Source of the DNA: Erysipelotrichales bacterium
Lineage (GTDB): Bacteria; Bacillota_I; Bacilli_A; RFN20; CAG-826
Direction: 5' to 3'
Assembly (NCBI GenBank): GCA_022508535.1
Contig: JAFLUZ010000001.1
Span: 150,215-214,214, forward strand
Length of the DNA stretch: 64,000 nucleotides
Shown here one piece after another: positions 50,891 to 60,733 of this stretch (position 1 is the first letter of the stretch; each line of letters begins with the position of its first letter). The notes below the pieces were generated by a model. The model was given only the letters and a program-made list of their open reading frames with translations, made no database searches and had not been told where the DNA came from. The position numbers and the translations under genes are program-made.

Positions 50891-53203
50891 ATGAGGCTTG
50901 ATATAAGAGATGAGAAATTTATACTTGTCGCGCCACGAAAATATTATCGTGACTTAATTTCATATTTTCAAAATAATAAGCTTGTTAATTTTAAGTTCTA
51001 TACCAAAGAAGAAATTTTATCTAATTATTATGGTGCTTATGATATTAATGCAATTATTTTTGCGATGAATAAATATGATATCTCTTATGACAATGCTAAA
51101 CTTTTGCTTGAAAATATTAATATTAAAAAAATCGATGACAATAGTAAAATTATACATCTTTTAGAATTGAAAGAAGAGCTAGATAAACTAGGATTATTAT
51201 ATAGGAATATTTATCTTCCAGTTGAATTAAAAAGCAAGCCAATTTATGTAATTGGATATGGAAATATAGATAAAGAGTTAGAGAATATTTTTCAATCTTT
51301 AAATGTGGCTGCTAGATACATTGATTTTGAAAAAGGAGATTATCTCCCAAATGTTTTAGAATTCAATAGTATTGATGAGGAAATTTTTCATTTTTTCAAT
51401 ACGATTTGCGATTTGATTCTTAGTGGAGTAAAACAAAGTGATATAGTTTTAGTCGCAGATGAAAAAAAATATGCATTTGCTATTAATAAAATGTGTCAAC
51501 AGTTTAATCTTCCGAAGTTAATGCCAACGACTTATAACTATTTATCTTTGCCAAATGTTTTAAATATTATAAAACAAATAGAAGTAACAGGAATTAATGA
51601 TTTCTTGTATCATAATGAATTTTCCGATGATGAAGATATAAACAATATAAAAAGCATTATTGAAAATAATAAAATTGGTGAAATAAAAAGAGTGGATAAG
51701 CAAATTGACGCTTTAAAAAACATCCTAAAAAACATTAATGTTCACACTAGTGAGAATAGTTTTATTACCCATGTTGATAAACTTGGACTAACGTTTGAAG
51801 ATAAATATTATTTTATTCTTGGATTTAATCAAGGTGTATATCCAATAATTCGTAAAGATGACGACTATTTAATGAATAAAGAAAAAGATATTTTAGGAAT
51901 CTCTACAAGTTTTGATGTTAATAATGTTAGTAAAAAAGAGTCTATTGATATACTTACAAATTTAAAACATGCATACGTGTCTTATCCTTTATCTAATTCG
52001 GGAGAAAAACTCTATCCATCAAGCTTGATTAATGAATTAAATTTAAAAGTAGATAAATCTAACTCGAAAACAATTTATTCTGATAAAGAAGGCAAAAAAA
52101 TATTTGCGAAGTTAGAAGATTTGAAACGCAAATTTGATATCGATAGTGATGAAAGACATTCGTATTCTAAACTATTTGATATTCCTTATATGACTTATAG
52201 TAATTCGTTTAATAATCTAACTAATTATGTAGGAAAAAATAGTAGAAATTATTCGTATTCAAATATAAAAACTTTTTTCCAATGCCAATTTAGATATTAT
52301 CTACAAAATATTTTACATCTTGATGAATACGAAACGACTTTTTCACAAAATTTAGGTCTACTTTGTCATGAAGTTTTATCCAAAGTTTATGATAATAATT
52401 TTGATTTTGAAAACGAATTTAATAAGACACAAGAAAAATACTCTTTTGAAATAAAAGATAAAGTAGTTTTAATGCGCAAAAAAGAAGAATTGAAAGTTCT
52501 TTGTGATATTTTGCAAGAACAAAAATCTTATATGAATTTAAAAGAAGTTATTTTGGAAAAGAAATTTGTAACTAAATTAAATGAAAATGTAAGTATTAAT
52601 GGATTTATTGATAAAATCATGATTACAAGTGATGGTAAATCTGACTACTACTCTATAATTGATTATAAAACTGGTTCGGAAACATTTACAAAGAAAGAAG
52701 TGCCATATGGTTTTTCTATGCAACTTCCAACTTACGCTTTACTTTTGAAAGAGGATGAAATGTTTAAAGACAAAGAACTCATTGGATTTTATATCCAAAA
52801 TATATTGGCCAATGAAGTAAGCATTCCAGAAGATAATTATTTATTTTATAGGAATTTGTATAGACTCGTAGGTGAATCTACTGGTGATCTTGAAAAAATT
52901 AAAACATTTGACACAAGTTATGAAAAATCACTTTTCATTAAATCATATAGTTACAATCCAAATTCAAATAAATATGGGCAATATACTAGATATAATTCAA
53001 AAGAGGATTTTGATAAGCTTATTAATGTTACTAAAGAAAACTATCTTAAGGCCGACGAACTAATTCAAAAAGGAGATTTTAGGATTAATCCGAAAATACT
53101 TGGTAGTGACCAAAATTCACAATGTAAGTATTGTCCTTTTGGTGATATTTGTAATGTAAAAGAAAGTGATTATGAATCAATTAGTTTAAAAGGAGAAGAT
53201 TAA
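50891..53203 (+). CDS. addB: AddB-like nuclease subunit
   Basis: A 770-residue protein. It has an inactivated helicase-like N-terminal part without Walker A, a LDKLGLTFEDKYYFILGFNQGVYP motif as in AddB, and a C-terminal PD-(D/E)XK nuclease: YSNIKTFFQCQFRYYLQ, GFIDKIMI, YYSIIDYKTG and the Q..TYA segment. The cysteine in FFQCQFRYY and the CKYCPFGDIC cluster form the Fe-S site. It is shorter than the approx. 1150 residues of Bacillus AddB. Start 50891 has GAGGA 8 nt upstream. It pairs with addA 1 bp later for double-strand-break repair. Confidence 0.85.
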   Translation: MRLDIRDEKFILVAPRKYYRDLISYFQNNKLVNFKFYTKEEILSNYYGAYDINAIIFAMNKYDISYDNAKLLLENINIKKIDDNSKIIHLLELKEELDKLGLLYRNIYLPVELKSKPIYVIGYGNIDKELENIFQSLNVAARYIDFEKGDYLPNVLEFNSIDEEIFHFFNTICDLILSGVKQSDIVLVADEKKYAFAINKMCQQFNLPKLMPTTYNYLSLPNVLNIIKQIEVTGINDFLYHNEFSDDEDINNIKSIIENNKIGEIKRVDKQIDALKNILKNINVHTSENSFITHVDKLGLTFEDKYYFILGFNQGVYPIIRKDDDYLMNKEKDILGISTSFDVNNVSKKESIDILTNLKHAYVSYPLSNSGEKLYPSSLINELNLKVDKSNSKTIYSDKEGKKIFAKLEDLKRKFDIDSDERHSYSKLFDIPYMTYSNSFNNLTNYVGKNSRNYSYSNIKTFFQCQFRYYLQNILHLDEYETTFSQNLGLLCHEVLSKVYDNNFDFENEFNKTQEKYSFEIKDKVVLMRKKEELKVLCDILQEQKSYMNLKEVILEKKFVTKLNENVSINGFIDKIMITSDGKSDYYSIIDYKTGSETFTKKEVPYGFSMQLPTYALLLKEDEMFKDKELIGFYIQNILANEVSIPEDNYLFYRNLYRLVGESTGDLEKIKTFDTSYEKSLFIKSYSYNPNSNKYGQYTRYNSKEDFDKLINVTKENYLKADELIQKGDFRINPKILGSDQNSQCKYCPFGDICNVKESDYESISLKGED

Positions 53204-53204
53204 A

Positions 53205-56200
53205 ATGGCGTGGACAGATGAACAACTAAGAGCAATTAATATTCGAAATGTCAACGCGATTGTGTCGGCAGGTGCAGGATCAGGTAAAACAGCTGTTTTA
53301 ACTGAGAGAGCTTTTAATATAATTAAAAATAAAGAAGCTAAAGTTGATGAACTTCTTATTTTAACATTCACTAATGCTGCCGCTCATGAAATGAAGGAGC
53401 GTATAATCTCTCTTTTACGTAAAGAAAACTATTTCGAAGAAGCGGACCAAGTTGAAGGTAGTAATGTTACGACATTTGATGCATATGCCTTGTATTTGGT
53501 AAAAAAATATAACTACTATTTTGATATATCCAAAAACGTTTCAATCATTGATGAAAATATTATAAAAATTAAAGAATACGAAATATTAGATGGAATCTTT
53601 GAAGAACTGTATCTTAAAAATGATAAAGAATTTATTGATATGATTTCCACTTTTGTTGTAAGTGATGACATAGTGATAAAGAAATTTATTATGAATATTC
53701 TTCATTTGGCGGATTTAAAAATCAATAAAGAAGAATTTTTAATGAATCAATGTTCGGAAGTGTTTAAAGAAGATTTTATCGATCAATTATTAAATAAAGT
53801 ATTAATTAATACCAAAGATGCAATTAATGAGTGCATAAACATGTGCGACTATTTTGAAGATGTTGATGAAGGAAATAAACATCTAGAAATGTTAAATAAT
53901 GTTTTTAATGTGGAAGATTATAATTCTTTATATAATGCTTGTTTGGCATGCCCACCAAGTAGTAGAACTAGAGTATCCGAAGAAGATAGAGCACTAAGAA
54001 GTGCAATTATGAAAAGTTTTAGAGATGCGTGCTCAAATGTTTCATTGATGGGGAGTAGAGAAGATGTCATCAAATTATTAACAAAAGAAAAATATAAAAA
54101 TGCTTATAATTGTCTTTTTAGTATTGCAAGGAAATTAGATGATGAATTGACCAAATTCAAATATTCTAAAAATTCATTTACTTTTTCTGATATTTCCAAA
54201 ATGGCATTAAAACTTGTTTATGATGAACAAATAAATAAAGAGTTAAAGGAATCGATTAAGTTTATTATGGTTGATGAATATCAAGATACATCAGATATTC
54301 AAGAAGCCTTTATCAGTAAACTTGCCAATAACAATTTATTTATGGTTGGGGATACTAAACAAGCTATATATGCTTTCCGTAATGCAAATTGTAACATCTT
54401 CCAAGAGAAATATGAGAATTATAAAAAAGGCATAAATGGAGAAAAAATAGATTTAAATTATAACTTTAGAAGTAGACAAGAAGTTGTGGAAGATTTAAAT
54501 GTTATGTTTTCTGATTTAATGAGTAAAAAGATTGGTGCAGTTGACTATAAGATTGATCACATTGCTAAAGCAGGAAATAATGACTATTTGACATATGGAA
54601 AAAATGATGCTAACAATCATTTTGAAATCTATTATTTTGATTCTAAAGAGTCTAATTTGAGTAAAGCAGAATACGAAGCTCATTTAGTGGCACAAGATAT
54701 AGTTAAAAAACTTAATGAACAATATAAAGTATATGATCGAAAAAATAAAGAATTACGACCTTGTAAGTACTCTGATTTTGCTTTGCTTATTGATAAAAGA
54801 AGGTCGTTTAATTTATATAAAAAAGTATTTGATAAATATCAATTACCTTTAAAATCGTATCAAAAAGATAAGTTAATTACTTCACTAGTTGGTAATTTAT
54901 TTTATGACGCTTTAACTGTTATTCATAAAATTAAAAGTGAACAATTCGATGTTGATTTTAGACATACACTTATAGGATTATTGCGATCTTTTGCCTATCA
55001 AGTAAATGATTCAGATATTTACGATTTTGTGCAAAATGATAGTTTAAAAGATACAAGAGCGTATAAAGATATGGAAAGTATCGCAAAAAGCATTGAACAC
55101 TTGCCACTTAGCGAAATAGTATTAAAACTATATGAAACTTTGGATATTTATAATAAGCTCATACTTATTGGCGATATTCAAGAAAATGAATTAATAGTAA
55201 ATTATCTTTATAATGTCTCAAAGACTATGGAACAAATTGATTATTCTCTTGATGATTTTATTAAATACATAAATGATTTAAAAGAATTAGATTTAGATAT
55301 GGATAGCAGTTCGGATGATAATGTTGAAGATGCAATTAAATTAATGACAATTCATAAGTCTAAAGGATTAGAGTTTGCCATTGTTTATATGCCCCAAATA
55401 GGAAATGATTTTTTCATATCTGGGGGAGATAAGTCAAAGTTTAAAACAAGTTTAGAATACGGAGTAATTCTTCCTATAATTGATGAAAGTAAAGATAGTG
55501 CACTGAATATTCTTAATTATTTGGATAAAGAATTGGACAAAAGCAATACTCTTTCTGAAAGGTTGAGATTATTTTATGTGGCATTAACTCGTGCGAAAGA
55601 AAAAGCGATAATTTTTATGGAAAATAAGGATAAAGATCCAATCACAAGATTAAGTCTAGCACATTCTTTTTATGATTATTTGGCGTATTATCAAAATACA
55701 GCGAGAAATAAATTAATAGAAAAACGTGTTGAATTTGAAGAAACTTATTTAAATAAAAACTCTTTAAAAGAATTTGATAGTGAAAAGATTAGTTATTATA
55801 GCCTACCAGTGATTGTGGCATCTGAACAAAAAGAGAAGATGCATGCATCAAAAATGGTGGACAGTAATATAAATAACGAAACATTGAGTTTTGGTACGCA
55901 ACTTCACTATTTATTTGAAATTGTTGATTTTAATACAAAAGACACTTCATTTATAGTAGATGCTAAGATGAAAAAATATATTGATAGAGTACTGAATCTT
56001 GATTTATTTAGAAACTTATCAAATTATAAAATTTTTAAAGAATATTCATTTTTTGATGAGGAAAATGATATGGTGGGAATTATCGACTTACTTTTAATTG
56101 GTGAAAATGACATCAAAATTATTGATTACAAAACAAAAAATATTGATGATGATAGTTATGAAAAACAATTAAAAATATATCGTGATTTTATTAGTAAGAA

Positions 56201-56267
56201 ATTTGGTAAACAAGTTAGAACATATTTGCTTTCAATCATTAATGCTGAATTAAAAGAGGTGCAATAA
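53205..56267 (+). CDS. addA: AddA helicase-nuclease
   Basis: A 1020-residue UvrD-type helicase. Q-motif WTDEQLRAI, Walker A SAGAGSGKTAVL, motif Ia LTFTNAAAHEMKERI, motif II IMVDEYQDTSDIQ, motif III MVGDTKQAIYAFR, motif V IHKSKGLEFAIVY and motif VI FYVALTRAKEKAI are all present. The C-terminal nuclease has GIIDLLLIGENDIKIIDYKTK and QLKIYRDF. It is slightly shorter than the Bacillus protein. AddAB processes DNA ends for RecA-dependent repair. Confidence 0.95.
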   Translation: MAWTDEQLRAINIRNVNAIVSAGAGSGKTAVLTERAFNIIKNKEAKVDELLILTFTNAAAHEMKERIISLLRKENYFEEADQVEGSNVTTFDAYALYLVKKYNYYFDISKNVSIIDENIIKIKEYEILDGIFEELYLKNDKEFIDMISTFVVSDDIVIKKFIMNILHLADLKINKEEFLMNQCSEVFKEDFIDQLLNKVLINTKDAINECINMCDYFEDVDEGNKHLEMLNNVFNVEDYNSLYNACLACPPSSRTRVSEEDRALRSAIMKSFRDACSNVSLMGSREDVIKLLTKEKYKNAYNCLFSIARKLDDELTKFKYSKNSFTFSDISKMALKLVYDEQINKELKESIKFIMVDEYQDTSDIQEAFISKLANNNLFMVGDTKQAIYAFRNANCNIFQEKYENYKKGINGEKIDLNYNFRSRQEVVEDLNVMFSDLMSKKIGAVDYKIDHIAKAGNNDYLTYGKNDANNHFEIYYFDSKESNLSKAEYEAHLVAQDIVKKLNEQYKVYDRKNKELRPCKYSDFALLIDKRRSFNLYKKVFDKYQLPLKSYQKDKLITSLVGNLFYDALTVIHKIKSEQFDVDFRHTLIGLLRSFAYQVNDSDIYDFVQNDSLKDTRAYKDMESIAKSIEHLPLSEIVLKLYETLDIYNKLILIGDIQENELIVNYLYNVSKTMEQIDYSLDDFIKYINDLKELDLDMDSSSDDNVEDAIKLMTIHKSKGLEFAIVYMPQIGNDFFISGGDKSKFKTSLEYGVILPIIDESKDSALNILNYLDKELDKSNTLSERLRLFYVALTRAKEKAIIFMENKDKDPITRLSLAHSFYDYLAYYQNTARNKLIEKRVEFEETYLNKNSLKEFDSEKISYYSLPVIVASEQKEKMHASKMVDSNINNETLSFGTQLHYLFEIVDFNTKDTSFIVDAKMKKYIDRVLNLDLFRNLSNYKIFKEYSFFDEENDMVGIIDLLLIGENDIKIIDYKTKNIDDDSYEKQLKIYRDFISKKFGKQVRTYLLSIINAELKEVQ

Positions 56268-56668
56268 TGGAAATAAAATGTGTGCAAATCATATTGCTTT
56301 ATCAAAATGAAATATTGGTATTAGAAGAAAAGACCATGAATAAGACAAAAATCGCCTTACCCATTGGAATTATCAATCCAGGCGAAGGCTATTTGCAAGC
56401 GTCGATAAGAAACTGTTATGAAAAGACAGGTATAATTGTGACTCAAAAAGATTTAACTAAAGAATTTGATGTTTATACTTTGCAAAAGAATGATGTCATT
56501 ACAAGAGTAAAACCATTAGTGTTTCGTTTATTTGATAAACAGCTGCCAACAATTATGGATGATAAAATATCAAGGATTTATTATATGACAATCAACCAAT
56601 TTAAAGAGAAGTGTAAATATAACAAAGAATTAAATCAGATTGAAGAATCAATTAAATTTTTAAATTAA
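56267..56668 (+). CDS. Nudix-like protein with degenerate box
   Basis: A 133-residue protein overlapping the addA stop by 1 bp. The Nudix fold is suggested by VQIILLYQNEILVLEE and GIINPGEGYLQASIRNCYEKTGI. The box GX5EX7REUXEEXGU keeps Gly, the first Glu and the Arg, but the catalytic Glu after Arg is Asn49, and the second of the Glu pair is Lys53. Activity is doubtful. Role with AddAB unknown. Confidence 0.6.
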   Translation: MEIKCVQIILLYQNEILVLEEKTMNKTKIALPIGIINPGEGYLQASIRNCYEKTGIIVTQKDLTKEFDVYTLQKNDVITRVKPLVFRLFDKQLPTIMDDKISRIYYMTINQFKEKCKYNKELNQIEESIKFLN

Positions 56669-56672
56669 AATG

Positions 56673-56701
56673 TTGACACATAATAATAGTAAGCATATAA
56701 T
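56673..56701 (+). promoter_or_regulatory. Promoter of the arsR-like gene
   Basis: Consensus TTGACA (56673-56678) and TATAAT (56696-56701) separated by exactly 17 bp. Confidence 0.85.
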
Positions 56702-56711
56702 TTAATTGAAC

Positions 56712-56731
56712 ATTTGAATAAACGTTCAAGT
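56712..56731. promoter_or_regulatory. ArsR/SmtB-type operator 1
   Basis: ATTTGAA, 6 bp, TTCAAGT, placed right after the -10 box, where a repressor would block initiation. It matches operator 2 in arms and spacing. Confidence 0.7.
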
Positions 56732-56748
56732 GAAATGGCGGTGACATT

Positions 56749-57102
56749 ATGGAAAAACTCTTAGACCAAGCAATCAAAAATCATAACGCTTTGGTAGAAA
56801 ATGTTCGTAAACAAATGCCAAAGACTGAAGAAGTAACAGATCTTGCAAATTTATTCAAGGTATTTGGTGATGCAACAAGAACTAAAATAATGTCAGTACT
56901 AGAAATACGTGATCTATGTGTTAATGATATTGCGGATGTGTTAGACATGAGTATATCCGCGGTCTCTCACCAACTTCGTATTTTAAGAGATGCGAAATTA
57001 GTTAAAGCTACAAAAATGGGAAAAGAAGTAATGTATTCACTTGATGATGACCATGTTTCGCAAATATTTAAATGCGGCCTATCACATATAAATGAAGATT
57101 AA
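56749..57102 (+). CDS. ArsR/SmtB-family metal-responsive repressor
   Basis: A 117-residue winged-helix repressor. LANLFKVFGDATRTKIMSVLEIRDLCVNDIADVL and SISAVSHQLRILRDAKLV form the DNA-binding core. The C-terminal helix DDDHVSQIFKCGLSHINED carries the D-x-H...H pattern of the alpha-5 zinc site (CzrA/SmtB type), and a cysteine in LCVND lies at the alpha-3 site of CadC-type sensors. I infer a Zn/Cd sensor controlling the efflux genes that follow and itself. Confidence 0.92.
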   Translation: MEKLLDQAIKNHNALVENVRKQMPKTEEVTDLANLFKVFGDATRTKIMSVLEIRDLCVNDIADVLDMSISAVSHQLRILRDAKLVKATKMGKEVMYSLDDDHVSQIFKCGLSHINED

Positions 57103-57103
57103 T

Positions 57104-57126
57104 AATAGGAATAAATCCTATTTTTA
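57104..57126 (+). terminator. Terminator after the arsR-like gene
   Basis: AATAGG / CCTATT arms with 7-nt loop and a T-run, separating the regulator from the efflux genes. Confidence 0.55.
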
Positions 57127-57136
57127 AAACATAGAC

Positions 57137-57156
57137 ATTTGAATGATTGTTCAAAT
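57137..57156. promoter_or_regulatory. ArsR/SmtB-type operator 2
   Basis: Perfect palindrome ATTTGAA, 6 bp, TTCAAAT, 15 bp before the HMA gene start. Same arms as operator 1. Confidence 0.7.
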
Positions 57157-57171
57157 AATGGAGGTATTATT

Positions 57172-57387
57172 ATGAGAAAAGTTTTTAAATTAGAAGATTT
57201 AGATTGCGCAAACTGTGCAGCTAAAATGGAAGATGCAATTAAAAAGATTGAAGGAGTAACATTTGCTAGTGTTTCTTTTATGACACAAAAATTAGTTTTA
57301 GAAGCAGATGATGCTATTTTTGATGAAGTACTTGCTAAAGCAAAGAAAGCAGTAAGTAAGATTGAGCCTGATTGCACAATTAGATAA
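57172..57387 (+). CDS. Stand-alone HMA metal-binding protein
   Basis: A 71-residue ferredoxin-like HMA domain with the metal motif LDCANCAAKM (CxxC) and a GVTFASVSFMTQKLVLEAD second half. The start at 57172 has ATGGAGG upstream. It corresponds to the N-terminal metal-binding domain that is missing from the ATPase 16 bp downstream, i.e. the two functions are split. Confidence 0.9.
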   Translation: MRKVFKLEDLDCANCAAKMEDAIKKIEGVTFASVSFMTQKLVLEADDAIFDEVLAKAKKAVSKIEPDCTIR

Positions 57388-57403
57388 GAAAGAATTGATT
57401 TAA

Positions 57404-59314
57404 ATGACAAAAAAACAAAAAAGAAATTTAAGAAGAATTTTAATTGCTTTAGCATTGTTTATTGTAGTTTTTATTATAGACAAAGTATTTAATTTAGCAT
57501 CACTTATAAATGGCAATTTAGGATGGTTACTACCATTTTTCTTATACTTAACTATTTATATCATTATTGGCTATGATGTCATCATTAAAGCAATAAAGAA
57601 TATTAAAAATGGGCAATTGTTTGATGAATGTTTTTTAATGCTTGTGGCGACAGTTGGTGCATTCTCACTTGCTATATATCGTGGTATAAATGGATTAGAA
57701 ATAGAAGGATTTGATGAAGCGTGTGCAGTACTACTTTTTTATCAAATTGGTGAATTCTTTCAAGGATACGCAGTTAGTAAGTCGCGTAAATCTATTTCAT
57801 CTTTAATGGATATACGTCCTGATTATGCTAATGTAATTGAAAATGGCGAAGTTAGAACAGTTGATCCAGAGAGTGTTAAACTTGATGACATTATTGTTAT
57901 AAATCCAGGTGAAAAAGTTCCTCTCGATGGAATTATTATCAAAGGTGAGACGTCTTTAGATACAAAGTCTCTTACGGGTGAATCTAAGCCTAGCAATGTT
58001 AAAGTAAATGATATAGTCATTAGTGGAACAATTAATTTAACTTCAACAATCGAAGTTAAAGTTACCAAAGAGTTTTATAATTCGACAGTTTCTAAAGTTT
58101 TAGAATTAGTAGAGAATGCATCTAGTAAAAAAGCAAAAACTGAAAAGTTTATTACAAAATTTGCTAAGTACTATACACCAATTGTAGTAATACTTGCCTT
58201 GTTTTTAGTGCTTGTGCCAGGATTTATTACAGGAGCATGGGATACTTGGATTTATCGCTCCCTTAGTTTCTTAGTCGTCTCATGTCCATGTGCATTAGTT
58301 ATATCAATTCCATTATCATTCTTTTCTGGAATTGGAGTCGCCTCTAAAAGAGGAATTCTTATCAAAGGATCTAACTATTTAGAACAATTTAGTAATGCTG
58401 GAACTTTTGTTTTTGACAAAACTGGCACTTTAACAAAAGGAAATTTTGTAATCACAAAAGTATACCCAGAAGATAGAAAAGAAGAAATATTAAAGCTAGC
58501 CGCAATTGCCGAACATGATTTATCGCACCCTATTGCGAAGTCGATATGTAGCGAATATACAGGTAAATTCCCTAAAGATTACGTTATGACTGATTTACAA
58601 GGGCTTGGTATAGTTGCCAAAAAAGATAAAGATGTAATTTGTTGTGGTAATGAAAAATTAATGAAAAAGTATCACATTGATTTTAAAAAGGCAAATGAAA
58701 ACGGAACTGTGGTGTATGTTGCAAGAAATGGAGAATATGTTGGTACAATTATCATTAGTGATGAAATTAAAGAAGAAAGCTATAATTTAATTAATTATCT
58801 AAATGGCGTAAATACAAATGTGATAATGCTAACTGGTGATAATGAAAGTACTGCTAAGTCTGTTGCAGAAGAGCTTAAGATAAAAAATTATCGATCATCT
58901 TTGTTACCTCAAGATAAATATGAATACTTGACAAATACTATAAAAAATAGCAAAAATCCTGTTTGTTTTGTAGGCGATGGAATTAATGATGCACCATCAC
59001 TTATGATTTCAGATGTTGGTATTTCTATGGGTGGAATCGGTAGTGATGCTGCAATCGAAGCAAGTGATATAGTCTTAATGAAAGATAACTTAAATAGTAT
59101 TGTTGAGGCCAAAAAAATATCGCAAAAGACCATGCGTATTGTTAAAGGAAATATTATTTTTGCAATAGGAGTAAAAGTAATAATATTAGTGTTATCTGCT
59201 TTAGGAATTACTAATATGTGGGTAGCAGTATTTGGTGATGTTGGTGTAACTCTTCTTGCAATATTAAATTCATTAAGATTATTTAATGCAATGAAATTTC
59301 AATCGAAGAGATAA
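57404..59314 (+). CDS. cadA: P1B-type heavy-metal ATPase (Zn/Cd/Pb efflux)
   Basis: A 636-residue P-type ATPase. GEKVPLDGIIIKGE and SLTGESKP (actuator), SCPCALVISIPLSFFSGIG (metal-binding CPC helix), FDKTGTLTKG (phosphorylated Asp), HDLSHPIA (HP motif), MLTGDNESTA and VGDGINDAP. The last membrane part FGDVGVTLLAILNSLRLF keeps the Asp and Lys-region pattern of the P1B-2 Zn/Cd group. No HMA domain is fused; it is encoded by the preceding gene. Confidence 0.94.
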   Translation: MTKKQKRNLRRILIALALFIVVFIIDKVFNLASLINGNLGWLLPFFLYLTIYIIIGYDVIIKAIKNIKNGQLFDECFLMLVATVGAFSLAIYRGINGLEIEGFDEACAVLLFYQIGEFFQGYAVSKSRKSISSLMDIRPDYANVIENGEVRTVDPESVKLDDIIVINPGEKVPLDGIIIKGETSLDTKSLTGESKPSNVKVNDIVISGTINLTSTIEVKVTKEFYNSTVSKVLELVENASSKKAKTEKFITKFAKYYTPIVVILALFLVLVPGFITGAWDTWIYRSLSFLVVSCPCALVISIPLSFFSGIGVASKRGILIKGSNYLEQFSNAGTFVFDKTGTLTKGNFVITKVYPEDRKEEILKLAAIAEHDLSHPIAKSICSEYTGKFPKDYVMTDLQGLGIVAKKDKDVICCGNEKLMKKYHIDFKKANENGTVVYVARNGEYVGTIIISDEIKEESYNLINYLNGVNTNVIMLTGDNESTAKSVAEELKIKNYRSSLLPQDKYEYLTNTIKNSKNPVCFVGDGINDAPSLMISDVGISMGGIGSDAAIEASDIVLMKDNLNSIVEAKKISQKTMRIVKGNIIFAIGVKVIILVLSALGITNMWVAVFGDVGVTLLAILNSLRLFNAMKFQSKR

Positions 59315-59569
59315 TGTAACTGTAAAAGCAGTCAAGGAGTAATTTAGAGTCCATATGAAAATACAAATTAATGGTATGAGTAATATTGGACTCTTTCGTT
59401 ATTATTTGGAAAACATCATTAGTATTATGGTCATATTTTTACATTTAATGATACTAAAATATGGTATACTAACTACTGTCTACGTTTGAAATTATTAGCT
59501 ATTTTTTTAATTTTTAAAGTAATCTTTACTTTAAACAAATAGTAATTATAATTATAGAAGGTGAGTTTT
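59315..59569. other. Intergenic region with hairpin
   Basis: No gene seen. AGAGTCCA (59346-59353) can pair with TGGACTCT (59387-59394), a long-loop hairpin that might end the efflux operon. A separate palindrome lies at 59513-59535. Confidence 0.4.
59513..59535. promoter_or_regulatory. Operator-like palindrome before the glycosyltransferase
   Basis: Perfect 10-bp arms TTTAAAGTAA / TTACTTTAAA with a 3-bp centre, 34 bp upstream of the glycosyltransferase start. Regulator unknown. Confidence 0.45.
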
Positions 59570-60733
59570 ATGAAAGTTACGATTATCTGTGAAGTGCTAG
59601 GAGAAGCAAATAACGGCACTACAATCGCAGCAATGAATTTAATCAATTATTTAACAAAAAAAGGACATGACGTAAAAGTAGTTTGTCCTGATGCTGATAA
59701 GAAAAATAAAGAGAATTATTATATTATTCCTACTGCACATTTTGGACCTTTGGCAAATAAAATTTTAGAAATGAATAAAATAGTAGTTGCAAAATATGAT
59801 AAGACAACAATTTATGATGCAGTAAAAGACGCGGATATCGTGCATATTATGATACCTGTTTTTATTGCAAGACAAACAGCAAAATTGTTAAAAAGTTTAG
59901 ATATACCTATTTCTGCTGGATTCCATGCGCAAGCAGAAAATTTAACTGCGCATATTGGAATGAAAAATGTTAAATTCGCCAATCACTTAACTTATAAATT
60001 CTATTATAAAAATCTATATCAATATGTTGATGGTATACACTATCCAACACAATTTATTCGTGATTATTTTGAAAGAGAAATGAAAATATCTACTAATGGA
60101 TACGTAATCTCTAATGGTGTTAATGATATTTATCGTTCTAAACCAAGTGAAAAACCAGTTGAGTTTAAAGATAAATTCTGTATCTTATTTACTGGAAGAT
60201 ATTCAAAAGAAAAATCACATATGGTCTTATTTAAAGCAATTGAAAAATCAAAATATAAAGATAAAATTCAACTAATATGCGCTGGTGATGGACCGTTAAA
60301 GAAAAAGTTAGTTAAATATGCTTCGAAACATTTACCTAATATGCCGTTATTTAAGTTTTTTACACGTGCTGAGTTATTAGATGTAATAAATTATGCTGAT
60401 TTATATTGTCATCCTGCTGAAATAGAAATAGAAGCAATTTCATGTTTAGAAGCAATTTGCTGTGGCGTTGTTCCAATTATTGCAAATTCCCCAAGATGCG
60501 CGACGAAAGCTTTCGCTATTGATGAGCGTTCACTTTTTGAAGTTAATAATAGCGATGATTTAGCTAAAAAAATTGACTACTTTATCGAAAATCCTGAAGA
60601 AAAAGCTAAGTTACGTCAAAGATATCTTGAAAATAGTAAAGCATTTGACCAAGAGCATTGTATGGAATTAATGGAACAAATGTTATTTGATTTAATTGAA
60701 AAACATAAAATGAAAAAGAATGAAAAGAATTAA
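59570..60733 (+). CDS. GT4-family glycosyltransferase
   Basis: A 387-residue retaining glycosyltransferase of the GT-B fold. GEANNGTTIAAMNLINYLTKKGHDVKV is the acceptor-domain start, LFTGRYSKEKSHMVLFKAI and ICAGDGPLKKKL the nucleotide-domain start, and HPAEIEIEAISCLEAICCG the E-x7-E sugar-nucleotide motif. Likely a diacylglycerol or lipid glycosyltransferase because the next gene is a PlsC-like acyltransferase. Start 59570 has AAGGTGA; GTG 59561 overlaps it. Confidence 0.88.
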   Translation: MKVTIICEVLGEANNGTTIAAMNLINYLTKKGHDVKVVCPDADKKNKENYYIIPTAHFGPLANKILEMNKIVVAKYDKTTIYDAVKDADIVHIMIPVFIARQTAKLLKSLDIPISAGFHAQAENLTAHIGMKNVKFANHLTYKFYYKNLYQYVDGIHYPTQFIRDYFEREMKISTNGYVISNGVNDIYRSKPSEKPVEFKDKFCILFTGRYSKEKSHMVLFKAIEKSKYKDKIQLICAGDGPLKKKLVKYASKHLPNMPLFKFFTRAELLDVINYADLYCHPAEIEIEAISCLEAICCGVVPIIANSPRCATKAFAIDERSLFEVNNSDDLAKKIDYFIENPEEKAKLRQRYLENSKAFDQEHCMELMEQMLFDLIEKHKMKKNEKN

